Positions 34,986 to 42,380 of a stretch of DNA of 64,000 nucleotides are shown here, one piece after another; within the stretch, counting starts at the first letter, position 1; the number at the start of each line of letters is the position of its first letter. Source of the DNA: JAKVBK01 sp022447275 (GTDB lineage: Bacteria; Pseudomonadota; Alphaproteobacteria; Rhodobacterales; Rhodobacteraceae); assembly GCA_047125605.1 (NCBI GenBank), contig CP138932.1, positions 930,001 to 994,000 of the forward strand, in the 5' to 3' direction. The translations under genes and the position numbers were made by a program. Below the pieces are notes generated by a model that saw nothing but the letters and a program-made list of their open reading frames with translations, did no database searches and was not told the DNA's origin.

Positions 34986-35408
34986 TCAATCGTCGCGGTG
35001 GACCTTTTCGCGCCGCTCGTGCCGTTCCTGTGCCTCAAGGCTCAGAGTGGCAATCGGGCGGGCATCAAGCCGCTTGAGGGAGATCGGCTCGCCGGTCGCT
35101 TCACAGTACCCGTATTCCCCCTCTTCGATCCGGCGCAGAGCAGAATCAATTTTGGCGACCAGCTTGCGCTGGCGGTCCCGTGTCCGAAGCTCAAGCGCCC
35201 GGTCTGTTTCTTCGCTGGCGCGATCCGCAATGTCGGGAATGCTGCGGGTTTGGTCCTGCAGGCCCTCAATTGTATCGCGGCTTTCCGCCAAAATGTCGTT
35301 TTTCCATGTCAGCAGCTTCCGGCGGAAGTATTCAAGCTGCTTGTCGTTCATGAAGGGTTCGTCTTCGGCCGGGCGATAATCGTCCGGCAGGAAGTGCTCT
35401 TGTTTCAT
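34986..35408 (-). CDS. dksA: RNA polymerase-binding transcription factor DksA, zinc-site cysteines mostly lost
   Basis: A 140-residue DksA that enters the RNA polymerase secondary channel and, with ppGpp, adjusts rRNA and amino-acid promoters. The coiled coil (residues ~25-95) includes ADRASEETDRALELRTRDRQRK, with the acidic tip. The globular end reads GYCEATGEPISLKRLDARPIATLS. Of the four zinc Cys of E. coli DksA only Cys102 remains; the others are Thr105, Ser123 and Ala126. The ATG at 35408 was chosen by family start. A strong terminator follows. It is divergent from moxR. Confidence 0.94.
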   Translation of the reverse strand: MKQEHFLPDDYRPAEDEPFMNDKQLEYFRRKLLTWKNDILAESRDTIEGLQDQTRSIPDIADRASEETDRALELRTRDRQRKLVAKIDSALRRIEEGEYGYCEATGEPISLKRLDARPIATLSLEAQERHERREKVHRDD

Positions 35409-35519
35409 TGGTGACCCTTTTTGCTGCCCCGGGAACAGCCCGTCGGTGGTTTCGACCATGCGTCCCCCTGATAACTACGTGGCCCGAATACTCTACCCAT
35501 AAGCGGATGTCACGCCTTT

Positions 35520-35568
35520 AACCTTCCTTCGGCTCCGGTTAATCATGAAAAGCACGCGCATTAACCAT
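35520..35568. promoter_or_regulatory. Cluster of TTAACC-type half-sites between dksA and moxR (possible CtrA binding)
   Basis: In the 185-base divergent gap, TTAACC occurs near 35520, its inverse GGTTAA near 35538, and TTAACCAT at 35561-35568, 26 bases before the moxR start. TTAACC(AT) is the half-site reported for CtrA in alphaproteobacteria, and ctrA itself is in this window. The full TTAA-N7-TTAA consensus is not present, so binding is only a possibility. Confidence 0.35.
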
Positions 35569-35593
35569 CTTTGCCAAGACTCAGGAAAACCGA

Positions 35594-36433
35594 ATGAAAT
35601 TTTCATCAACGGATGGCTACATCGCCAGTGACGATCTTGCGATGGCCGTGAACGCCGCCATGACACTGGAAAGACCCCTTCTCGTTAAGGGAGAACCCGG
35701 GACTGGTAAGACAGAACTGGCGCGACAAGTCGCCGAGTCAATGGGCATGGAGCTGATCGAGTGGCACATCAAATCCACCACGAAGGCCGCACAAGGCCTT
35801 TATGAATATGACGCCGTCAGCCGTCTGCGCGACAGCCAACTGGGCGATGAGCGGGTCCATGACATTGCCAATTACATCAAGCGCGGAAAGCTCTGGGAGG
35901 CGTTTGAAGCCGAGAAACGCGTTGTTCTGTTGATCGATGAGGTCGACAAAGCCGACATCGAATTCCCAAACGACTTGCTTCAGGAACTCGACCGCATGGA
36001 ATTCCATGTTTATGAGACCGGCCAAACCGTACGGGCTGAGAAGCGGCCCGTTGTCATCATAACGTCGAACAATGAAAAGGAACTGCCCGATGCGTTCCTG
36101 CGGCGTTGCTTCTTCCACTACATCCGCTTCCCGGAACCGGACGTGATGAAGCAGATCGTGGCGGTACATTTCCCCGATATAAAGCCCGCCCTGCTCACCG
36201 AAGCGTTGACCCGATTCTATGATATTCGCGAACAGACGGGGCTGAAGAAAAAACCATCGACCTCGGAAGTGCTGGATTGGCTCAAACTTTTGCTGGCCGA
36301 GGATCTGACAGCCGAAGACCTCAAGAAGGACGGGGCCAATGCGCTGCCGCGGCTGCATGGAGCGCTGTTGAAAAACGAGCAGGATGTGCATCTGTTCGAA
36401 CGGCTTGCCTTCATGGCACGCGGTCGGCGCTAG
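35594..36433 (+). CDS. MoxR-family AAA+ ATPase without adjacent VWA partner
   Basis: A 279-residue MoxR/CbbQ-type ATPase. It has Walker A VKGEPGTGKTELARQVA near residue 30, Walker B VVLLIDEVDKADIEFPNDLLQEL near 113, and sensor/Arg-finger regions VVIITSNNEKELPDAFLRRCFFHYIRFPEPD. These chaperone-like ATPases usually act with a von Willebrand A (CoxE-like) protein encoded next door to mature metalloenzymes or complexes. Here the next gene is fur, with no VWA gene in the window. Client and partner are unknown. Confidence 0.9.
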   Translation: MKFSSTDGYIASDDLAMAVNAAMTLERPLLVKGEPGTGKTELARQVAESMGMELIEWHIKSTTKAAQGLYEYDAVSRLRDSQLGDERVHDIANYIKRGKLWEAFEAEKRVVLLIDEVDKADIEFPNDLLQELDRMEFHVYETGQTVRAEKRPVVIITSNNEKELPDAFLRRCFFHYIRFPEPDVMKQIVAVHFPDIKPALLTEALTRFYDIREQTGLKKKPSTSEVLDWLKLLLAEDLTAEDLKKDGANALPRLHGALLKNEQDVHLFERLAFMARGRR

Positions 36434-36514
36434 CAACGCGCAGCACCCTTCCCCTTGCACCATGCTTCCGGTAGGTGCAGCACCAGCCGCGATCTCGACG
36501 AAAGGGACTGGCAG

Positions 36515-36940
36515 ATGACAGACAGCATTCTGGCCAGATGTGAACAGCAGGGCCTCAGGATGACCGGCCCACGCCGCATCATCGCCGAGGTGCTGGATGC
36601 CGCCGAGGATCATCCAGATGTCGAAGAACTTCACCGCCGCGCAACAGCACACGACCCGGGCATTGCCCTCGCCACCGTCTATCGCACAGTCAAACTGTTC
36701 GAGGAGCAGGGCATTCTTGAACGGCGCGAATTCGGCGATGGCCGCGCCCGCTGGGAAGATGCCGAACGGGCGCACCATGATCATCTGATCAACCTGGATA
36801 CAGGCGAAGTAATCGAGTTTGTCGACCCCGAGATCGAAGCCTTACAGGAAAAGATTGCGCGCAAACTTGGCTACAAACTGGCAGGCCACAAGCTGGAGCT
36901 CTATGGCGTTCCACTGCGTGCAAAAGACCAGGGAAAATGA
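36515..36940 (+). CDS. fur: Fur-family metal-responsive repressor (Fur/Mur)
   Basis: A 141-residue regulator with an N-terminal winged helix (RMTGPRRIIAEVLDAAEDHPDVEELHRRA, ATVYRTVKLFEEQGIL) and a C-terminal metal/dimer domain. The metal-site AHHDHLINLDTGEVIEF motif is intact. No C-terminal CxxC structural zinc site is seen. In Rhodobacterales and rhizobia the close Fur homologue often works as Mur, sensing manganese, so iron is not assured. The ATG at 36515 follows AAAGGGA. It lies between moxR and an EamA transporter. Confidence 0.9.
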   Translation: MTDSILARCEQQGLRMTGPRRIIAEVLDAAEDHPDVEELHRRATAHDPGIALATVYRTVKLFEEQGILERREFGDGRARWEDAERAHHDHLINLDTGEVIEFVDPEIEALQEKIARKLGYKLAGHKLELYGVPLRAKDQGK

Positions 36941-36970
36941 AGCAGGCCCGCGCCTTGTCAGGAGGTTTCC

Positions 36971-37831
36971 GTGACGCTCAGTGACAACGCGCGCGGCGGA
37001 CTGCTCATGACATTTTCAATGGCGGTCTTTGCCATTGCGGATGCCTGCATAAAAGCGTCGTCTTCCTACATTGATCAGGGCCTTATCCTTCTGTGCCTCG
37101 GCTTGGGGTCGACCGTGATCTTTGCGGCATTGGCTGTCGGGCGGGGCGTGCCAATCTTTAGCCGCACGCTGCTTGCCTGGCCCGTGGTTGGCCGCTGTAG
37201 CATCGAGATCGTTTCGACCGGGACCATCGTCATGGCAGTCAGCCGCGCAGATCTTTCCACCGTGTCCGCAATCCAGCAGACAGCCCCCCTAATCGTCGTA
37301 GGCGGCGCGGCTGTCTTTTTTCATGAAACCATCGGGTGGCGCCGGATCACCGCGTTGGTTTTAGGCATGACAGGGATGCTTCTGATCTTGCGGCCCAGCA
37401 CAGACGCATTTGATCCCAACCTTCTCTTCGCTGTGGTTGCCGCACTGGGGTTTGGGGCGCGCGATTTGCTGACACGAGCCGTTCCCGACACGGTGAACTC
37501 TCTGCAATTGTCACTTTGGGGCAGTATCAGCCTGATGCCTGCGGGTGCGATTTTGATGCTTTTGGGAACGCAAGGGATGGCTTGGGATCACCGCGCCACC
37601 CTGCCCATGCTGCTGGCAATCCTCAGCGGCACCCTTGCCTATTACGCCATTACAGCCGTGATGCGCATCGGCGAGATTTCTGCCGTCACCCCCCTGCGGT
37701 ATACACGGCTGGTGTTTGCAGCGGCTCTGGGCATCCTCATATTCGGAGAACGCCCCGATTTCCTGACCTGCCTTGGGGCAGCGCTTGTTGTGGGCTCTGG
37801 CATTTACGCGCTGTTTCGCAGCCGTCCATAG
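36971..37831 (+). CDS. EamA/DMT-family membrane transporter
   Basis: A 286-residue protein with about ten hydrophobic helices arranged as two EamA repeats, the drug/metabolite transporter fold. It starts with GTG at 36971 after an excellent AGGAGGT site. The N-terminal DNARGGLLMTFSMAVFAIADACIKA resembles SAM-uptake and RhtA-like exporters, but substrate cannot be told from sequence. It sits 30 bases after fur and may be in the same transcript. Confidence 0.88.
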   Translation: MTLSDNARGGLLMTFSMAVFAIADACIKASSSYIDQGLILLCLGLGSTVIFAALAVGRGVPIFSRTLLAWPVVGRCSIEIVSTGTIVMAVSRADLSTVSAIQQTAPLIVVGGAAVFFHETIGWRRITALVLGMTGMLLILRPSTDAFDPNLLFAVVAALGFGARDLLTRAVPDTVNSLQLSLWGSISLMPAGAILMLLGTQGMAWDHRATLPMLLAILSGTLAYYAITAVMRIGEISAVTPLRYTRLVFAAALGILIFGERPDFLTCLGAALVVGSGIYALFRSRP

Positions 37832-37854
37832 GGTGCACGGCCCGCGTAGGCCGA

Positions 37855-38124
37855 TCAATGCAGGGTCAGTTCCTCCGTTACATTGCGCCACTGCTCAGGC
37901 CCGATCATCTTGCGGTGCCTGAAGCGCACAGAATGCAGGGGGCCTTCGATTTCGGCCTGCCAAAACGCGATAAACTTGAACAGACGTGGATGATCCGGGG
38001 CCAGATCGTACTCTTGCCATATGAAACTGTTGAGCACGTTCTGGTAGTCGGGCATCCGGTAAAAAAGCTCCGCAGTGGTTAAGCCATACCCTTTTATCAT
38101 CAGTTCGGTTTCGCGTGCTTGCAT
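37855..38124 (-). CDS. Usg family protein
   Basis: An 89-residue protein of the alphaproteobacterial Usg family, named after an unknown gene near trp in Caulobacter. The start MQARETELMIKGYGLTTAEL and the LFYRMPDYQNVLNSFIWQEYDLAPDHP segment are characteristic. The ATG at 38124 follows GGGAGG. Its frame is open through the gyrA antisense strand, but only these codons belong to the gene. Function unknown. It is convergent with the transporter gene and divergent from gyrA. Confidence 0.9.
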   Translation of the reverse strand: MQARETELMIKGYGLTTAELFYRMPDYQNVLNSFIWQEYDLAPDHPRLFKFIAFWQAEIEGPLHSVRFRHRKMIGPEQWRNVTEELTLH

Positions 38125-38355
38125 CTGTCGCCTCCCTGTCATGATAGGCCCTGCAAAGGGCGTGATCCCGCGCGCGATCGAGAGCCCGGGTCCCCATTCT
38201 GCGCGACTGAAATTAGTTTTCAATAAAAACAATATGTTATCACAAAGTAAGGGCGGCTGCCAATGTCGCTCGGTCTCCGGCATTGCACCTGATCTGGCGT
38301 CTATTGTAGAATAAGATAACAACATCTTGCGTATGCATGAAGAATAGGCAGTGAC

Positions 38356-41127
38356 ATGACGGACACTCCGGACGACCCCCAGGTTCCTGAAGAAAACCAA
38401 GGAGATAGCGGATATTTTGGCCCGACGATTTCTATCGCGGACGAGATGAAGACATCTTATCTCGATTACGCGATGAGCGTGATCGTGTCGCGCGCGATCC
38501 CAGACCTGCGTGACGGGCTGAAACCGGTGCACCGCCGCATTCTGTTTGCCATGCATGAAACCGGCAACACACATGAGAAAGCCTACCGCAAATCCGCCCG
38601 CCCGGTGGGCGATGTGATGGGCCAGTATCACCCCCATGGTGACGGCGCGATCTACGATGCGCTGGTGCGGATGGCGCAGGATTTTTCCATGTCGCTGCCC
38701 CTGCTGGACGGCCAAGGCAATTTCGGCTCCATGGACGGGGATAATCCGGCCGCTATGCGCTACACCGAGGTGCGCATGGATAAACCGGCAGCCTTCCTTC
38801 TGGCCGATATCGAGAAAGACACGGTCAACTTCCAAGACAATTACGACGGCAAGCAGCAAGAGCCCACAGTGCTCCCCGCGCGCTTTCCCAACATGCTCGT
38901 CAACGGAGCGGGCGGCATCGCCGTCGGCATGGCGACAAATATTCCGCCCCATAACTTGGGCGAAGTGATCGATGCCACATTGGCCCTGATTGAGGACCCG
39001 GACCTCGATAGCGCACAGCTGATGGACTACATCCCTGCCCCCGATTTTCCCACCGGGGGCGTGATCCTTGGCCGCTCTGGCGCGCGCAAAGCCTATCTTG
39101 AAGGGCGCGGCAGTGTCGTGATCCGTGCCAAGACACGCGTCGAGGAAATCCGCAAGGATCGCTACGCCATTGTGCTCGATGAGATCCCCTATCAGGTGAA
39201 CAAAGCCTCGATGATCGAGCGGATCGCAGAAATGGTGCGCGACAAGAAGATCGAGGGCATTTCCGGCGTTGCCGACGAATCTGACCGCGTGGGCGTGCGC
39301 GTTGTCATTGAGCTCAAGCGGGATGCAACGCCCGAAGTGGTGCTCAACCAGCTTTATCGCTTCACCCCGATGCAGACCTCTTTTGGCTGCAACATGCTCG
39401 CCCTGAACGGCGGGCGGCCCGAGCAATTGACCCTGCGCGCGTTCCTGACCGCCTTCCTCGATTTCCGGGAAGAGGTCGTGGCCCGGCGCACGGCCTTTGA
39501 ATTGCGCAAGGCCCGTGAACGCAGCCATATTCTATGTGGTCTGGCTGTCGCGGTCTCCAATGTGGATGAGGTGGTTGCCACCATCCGGGCCTCGGCGGAT
39601 GCGCCCGAAGCCCGTCGCAAGCTGATGGAGCGGCGCTGGCCTGCCCACGACATCGCGCCCTACATCCAGCTGATCGACGATCCGACCCATACGATGAACG
39701 ACGACGGCACCTATAACCTGTCCGAGGCACAGGCGCGGGCCATTCTTGAACTGCGCCTGCAACGCCTGACGCAACTGGGTGTCAAGGAAGTCACGGACGA
39801 GCTGGAAGAACTGGCAAAGAAAATCCGGGATTATCTCGACATTCTCCGGTCCCGGGAGCGGATCCTGTCGATCATTTCCGACGAATTGAAGGAAGTGCGG
39901 GAAAATCACGCCGTACCACGCCGCACCGAGATCGTGGAATGGTCCGGCGACATGGACGACGAAGACCTGATCGAGCGGGAAGACATGGTCGTGACGGTTA
40001 CCGCCGGTGGCTATATCAAGCGCACCCCCTTGGCCGATTACCGGGCCCAAAGACGAGGCGGTAAAGGTGTGTCTGGCATGGCCACAAAAGAAGATGACGT
40101 GATCACCACGTTGTTTGTCGCCAATACCCACACGCCACTGCTGTTCTTTACGACAACCGGGATGGTCTACAAGCTCAAGACATGGCGTTTGCCTGCTGGC
40201 GGGCGCACTGCGCGCGGCAAGGCTATGGTCAACGTTCTGCCCATCGAAACCGGCACATCCATTGCGGCCATCATGCCCGTGGACCGGGACGAAGAAGAAT
40301 GGGGCGATCTGCAGATCATCTTCGCCACGTCAGCTGGGGATGTCAGACGCAACCGACTGTCGGATTTCACGAATGTGATGCGCAACGGTAAGATCGCGAT
40401 GGATCTGCCCGACGGTGTCAGCCTGGTGAACGCGCGCATTGCCTCTGAAGAGGATGACGTGATGCTGGTCACCGCGCTGGGCCGCGCGATCCGCTTCCGC
40501 ACCACAGAAGTGCGGGTGTTTGCGGGCCGAAAATCCACCGGTGTGCGGGGCATCAAGCTGGCCGATGGGGATCGGGTCGTGTCCATGTCGGTGATCCGCC
40601 ATTTTGAGGCTGGTTCCGATGAACGTGCGCTTTACCTCAAGCAGCGTCGCCTGATGGCCGGTGCCCCCGAAGAAGAGGGCGAGGCCGATGAGCCAGCAGA
40701 TGTCACCAGTGGGCAGTTGTCTCCAGAGCGCTATGCCGAAATGTCCGCCCATGAAGACCTGATCCTGACGATCACCGAGGCGGGCATGGGCAAACTCAGC
40801 TCTTCCCATGATTACCCGGTGCGCGGACGGGGCGGACAAGGTGTTGCTGCAATGGATCGCGCCATGCGGGGCGGGCCATTGGTGACATCCTTCCCTGTAG
40901 AGACCGACGACCAAATCATGCTTGTCACCTCGGCTGGGCAATCCATCCGGACCCCGGTGGATGATATTTCCTTCCGCTCGCGCGCCGCAGGCGGTGTGCG
41001 CGTCTTCCGGATGGCAGATGACGAACGTGTGGTCTCGGTGGCCTACATTGCCGAACAGGCAGATGACGGGGATGACACATCCGAGACGCAGGACGGGCCA
41101 CCGCCCGCAGATGACGCCGACAGCTAA
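38356..41127 (+). CDS. gyrA: DNA gyrase subunit A
   Basis: A 923-residue type IIA topoisomerase subunit that breaks and rejoins DNA during negative supercoiling. The catalytic Tyr136 is in AAMRYTEVRM. The quinolone region reads YHPHGDGAIYD, with Gly97 at the E. coli Ser83 position and Asp101 at Asp87. The C-terminal domain has six beta-pinwheel repeats, including the GyrA-box QRRGGKG near residue 560, and ends in an acidic tail. The upstream gap 38125-38355 is AT-rich and carries the promoters for gyrA and usg. A strong terminator follows. Confidence 0.98.
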   Translation: MTDTPDDPQVPEENQGDSGYFGPTISIADEMKTSYLDYAMSVIVSRAIPDLRDGLKPVHRRILFAMHETGNTHEKAYRKSARPVGDVMGQYHPHGDGAIYDALVRMAQDFSMSLPLLDGQGNFGSMDGDNPAAMRYTEVRMDKPAAFLLADIEKDTVNFQDNYDGKQQEPTVLPARFPNMLVNGAGGIAVGMATNIPPHNLGEVIDATLALIEDPDLDSAQLMDYIPAPDFPTGGVILGRSGARKAYLEGRGSVVIRAKTRVEEIRKDRYAIVLDEIPYQVNKASMIERIAEMVRDKKIEGISGVADESDRVGVRVVIELKRDATPEVVLNQLYRFTPMQTSFGCNMLALNGGRPEQLTLRAFLTAFLDFREEVVARRTAFELRKARERSHILCGLAVAVSNVDEVVATIRASADAPEARRKLMERRWPAHDIAPYIQLIDDPTHTMNDDGTYNLSEAQARAILELRLQRLTQLGVKEVTDELEELAKKIRDYLDILRSRERILSIISDELKEVRENHAVPRRTEIVEWSGDMDDEDLIEREDMVVTVTAGGYIKRTPLADYRAQRRGGKGVSGMATKEDDVITTLFVANTHTPLLFFTTTGMVYKLKTWRLPAGGRTARGKAMVNVLPIETGTSIAAIMPVDRDEEEWGDLQIIFATSAGDVRRNRLSDFTNVMRNGKIAMDLPDGVSLVNARIASEEDDVMLVTALGRAIRFRTTEVRVFAGRKSTGVRGIKLADGDRVVSMSVIRHFEAGSDERALYLKQRRLMAGAPEEEGEADEPADVTSGQLSPERYAEMSAHEDLILTITEAGMGKLSSSHDYPVRGRGGQGVAAMDRAMRGGPLVTSFPVETDDQIMLVTSAGQSIRTPVDDISFRSRAAGGVRVFRMADDERVVSVAYIAEQADDGDDTSETQDGPPPADDADS

Positions 41128-41152
41128 TCTGTCTCGCACATGGCAAACCCAT

Positions 41153-41179
41153 AAAACCCCCGTTTCGACGGGGGTTTTT
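41153..41179 (+). terminator. Rho-independent terminator of gyrA
   Basis: AAAACCCCCG pairs with CGGGGGTTTT around a short TTTCGA loop, and the stem runs into TTTTT. It lies 25 bases after the gyrA stop. This is a textbook intrinsic terminator. Confidence 0.93.
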
Positions 41180-41387
41180 CATGGTCCGCATTGCGCATCT
41201 AAAGTCCGCCCTGAAAATCTCTGAAGCAAGCGCAATAAATCATTATAAAGTAACGATTAAATTTTGGTATTTTGCCATAGAAATCCGCTGCATTCCGACC
41301 CCTCGCCGCCACATTTGCACCGCCTTATAGCAAGCTATGCCACAATGCGTTCGTGGCGCGAACGGGACGATAAATGAGGTGAATATC

Positions 41388-42281
41388 ATGGTTTGGCAGA
41401 ATTTGTCGGAACAGCGCGTTTCGGGGTCTTTGTCTGACAGGCTTCTCCGCTACGGCGCAGCGGTTTGTGTTTTGCTGATGGCAGTGGGGCTGACACCGCT
41501 TGCGCCTAGTCTGCCTTCATTGGGGGCACCAACCCTTGACTTAGTGGTTCAGATCGTGGCCGGGGCCATCTTCGCCACAGCGGCCGGGCTGTGCCTGCTC
41601 GGAAGGCCACCCTTATGGAGCGCCGTGCTCTCTGGCGCCATCATCCTAGTTTCGGTTTGGCAGGAAGGGCGCTTTGACATGGTGCTGGCGCTGCTTGCAG
41701 GGCAAGGGCTTTTGAACCCCGCCACCTGGAGTGCAATCGCCCTCAGCATTGCCACCCCAGCCGCAGCCCTGGCCATAATTTGCTTCCTGCGGCTCAGCCT
41801 CATGGAGGCCGGTCGCGATGCCTTGGCACCCGCATCTGAAGAAGAAACAGAGACATTTGGCGCTCCTCGAGCGCCGCTCGCCTCCCAACCGAGGGAAACA
41901 CGTCGGGCTCGGCCGTCTCTTGGAGGGAGCGTCCCGGGGACCGTTGTCCCGCGCCGCGTCTCTCTAGCTGACGTGCCTGTAAGTCAGCGCACCCCCCGTC
42001 CCCAGCCGATCGCATCCCTGTCTGCCCATCGCAGTCGACCACAGGCGGTGCCAGCCGCCACTGCAGCGGCAGGCCCGGGCCTCACACTCGCTTTCGAGGA
42101 TAAGCGCCCTTTGAAAGAGGCCAGCAAGGTTGAGGAAGAGCTTCCGCCCCTGATTCTCACCAACGCTGTTGTCCCGGGGCGGCGGATCACAGGATTGCGC
42201 GTGCTGTCCAGCAAACCGCGTGAGGAGGGCCCGGAATTCGACGAAACGATGGAATTTGGCCCGATCGCGATGTCCGGTTAA
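41388..42281 (+). CDS. Hypothetical membrane protein with long proline/arginine-rich tail
   Basis: I do not recognise this 297-residue protein. The N-terminal half has about four hydrophobic helices (roughly residues 20-37, 46-66, 72-90 and 105-132). The remaining ~160 residues are rich in Pro, Ala, Arg and Ser and look disordered, ending in a more ordered acidic segment (FDETMEFGPIAMSG). The ATG at 41388 follows GAGGTGA; an earlier in-frame ATG at 41337 lacks such a site. It has its own upstream gap (260 bases after gyrA) and precedes trmFO. Possibly a lineage-specific envelope protein. Confidence 0.7.
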   Translation: MVWQNLSEQRVSGSLSDRLLRYGAAVCVLLMAVGLTPLAPSLPSLGAPTLDLVVQIVAGAIFATAAGLCLLGRPPLWSAVLSGAIILVSVWQEGRFDMVLALLAGQGLLNPATWSAIALSIATPAAALAIICFLRLSLMEAGRDALAPASEEETETFGAPRAPLASQPRETRRARPSLGGSVPGTVVPRRVSLADVPVSQRTPRPQPIASLSAHRSRPQAVPAATAAAGPGLTLAFEDKRPLKEASKVEEELPPLILTNAVVPGRRITGLRVLSSKPREEGPEFDETMEFGPIAMSG

Positions 42282-42329
42282 GCCAGGTTTGACGAAACGC
42301 CGGGGAATTCTGCACCGTTTCCCGACGTA

Positions 42330-42365
42330 TGATGGCCCGCTTCCCTTCACCGGGGCGGGCCATCA
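42330..42365 (+). promoter_or_regulatory. Strong 11-bp hairpin immediately upstream of trmFO
   Basis: TGATGGCCCGC (42330-42340) is perfectly complementary to GCGGGCCATCA (42355-42365), leaving a 14-base loop. It ends 15 bases before the trmFO start and 49 bases after the preceding stop. No T-run follows, so it is not a standard terminator. It could be an mRNA 5'-leader structure controlling trmFO or a processing site. Confidence 0.4.
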
Positions 42366-42380
42366 CGCTATATGCGGGCC

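Noticed and set aside
38230..38330. TGTTATC and GATAACA arms in the usg-gyrA gap
   Set aside because: The arms are short and about 70 bases apart in AT-rich DNA; not enough to call an operator.
38125..39528. Long minus-strand open frame running from usg through gyrA
   Set aside because: It is the antisense of gyrA. Only the last 89 codons (37855-38124) have a family match and a ribosome-binding site.
41348..41364. Inverted repeat CGTTCG-N5-CGAACG upstream of the unknown membrane gene
   Set aside because: It is short with a common GC-rich composition and no further support as an operator.
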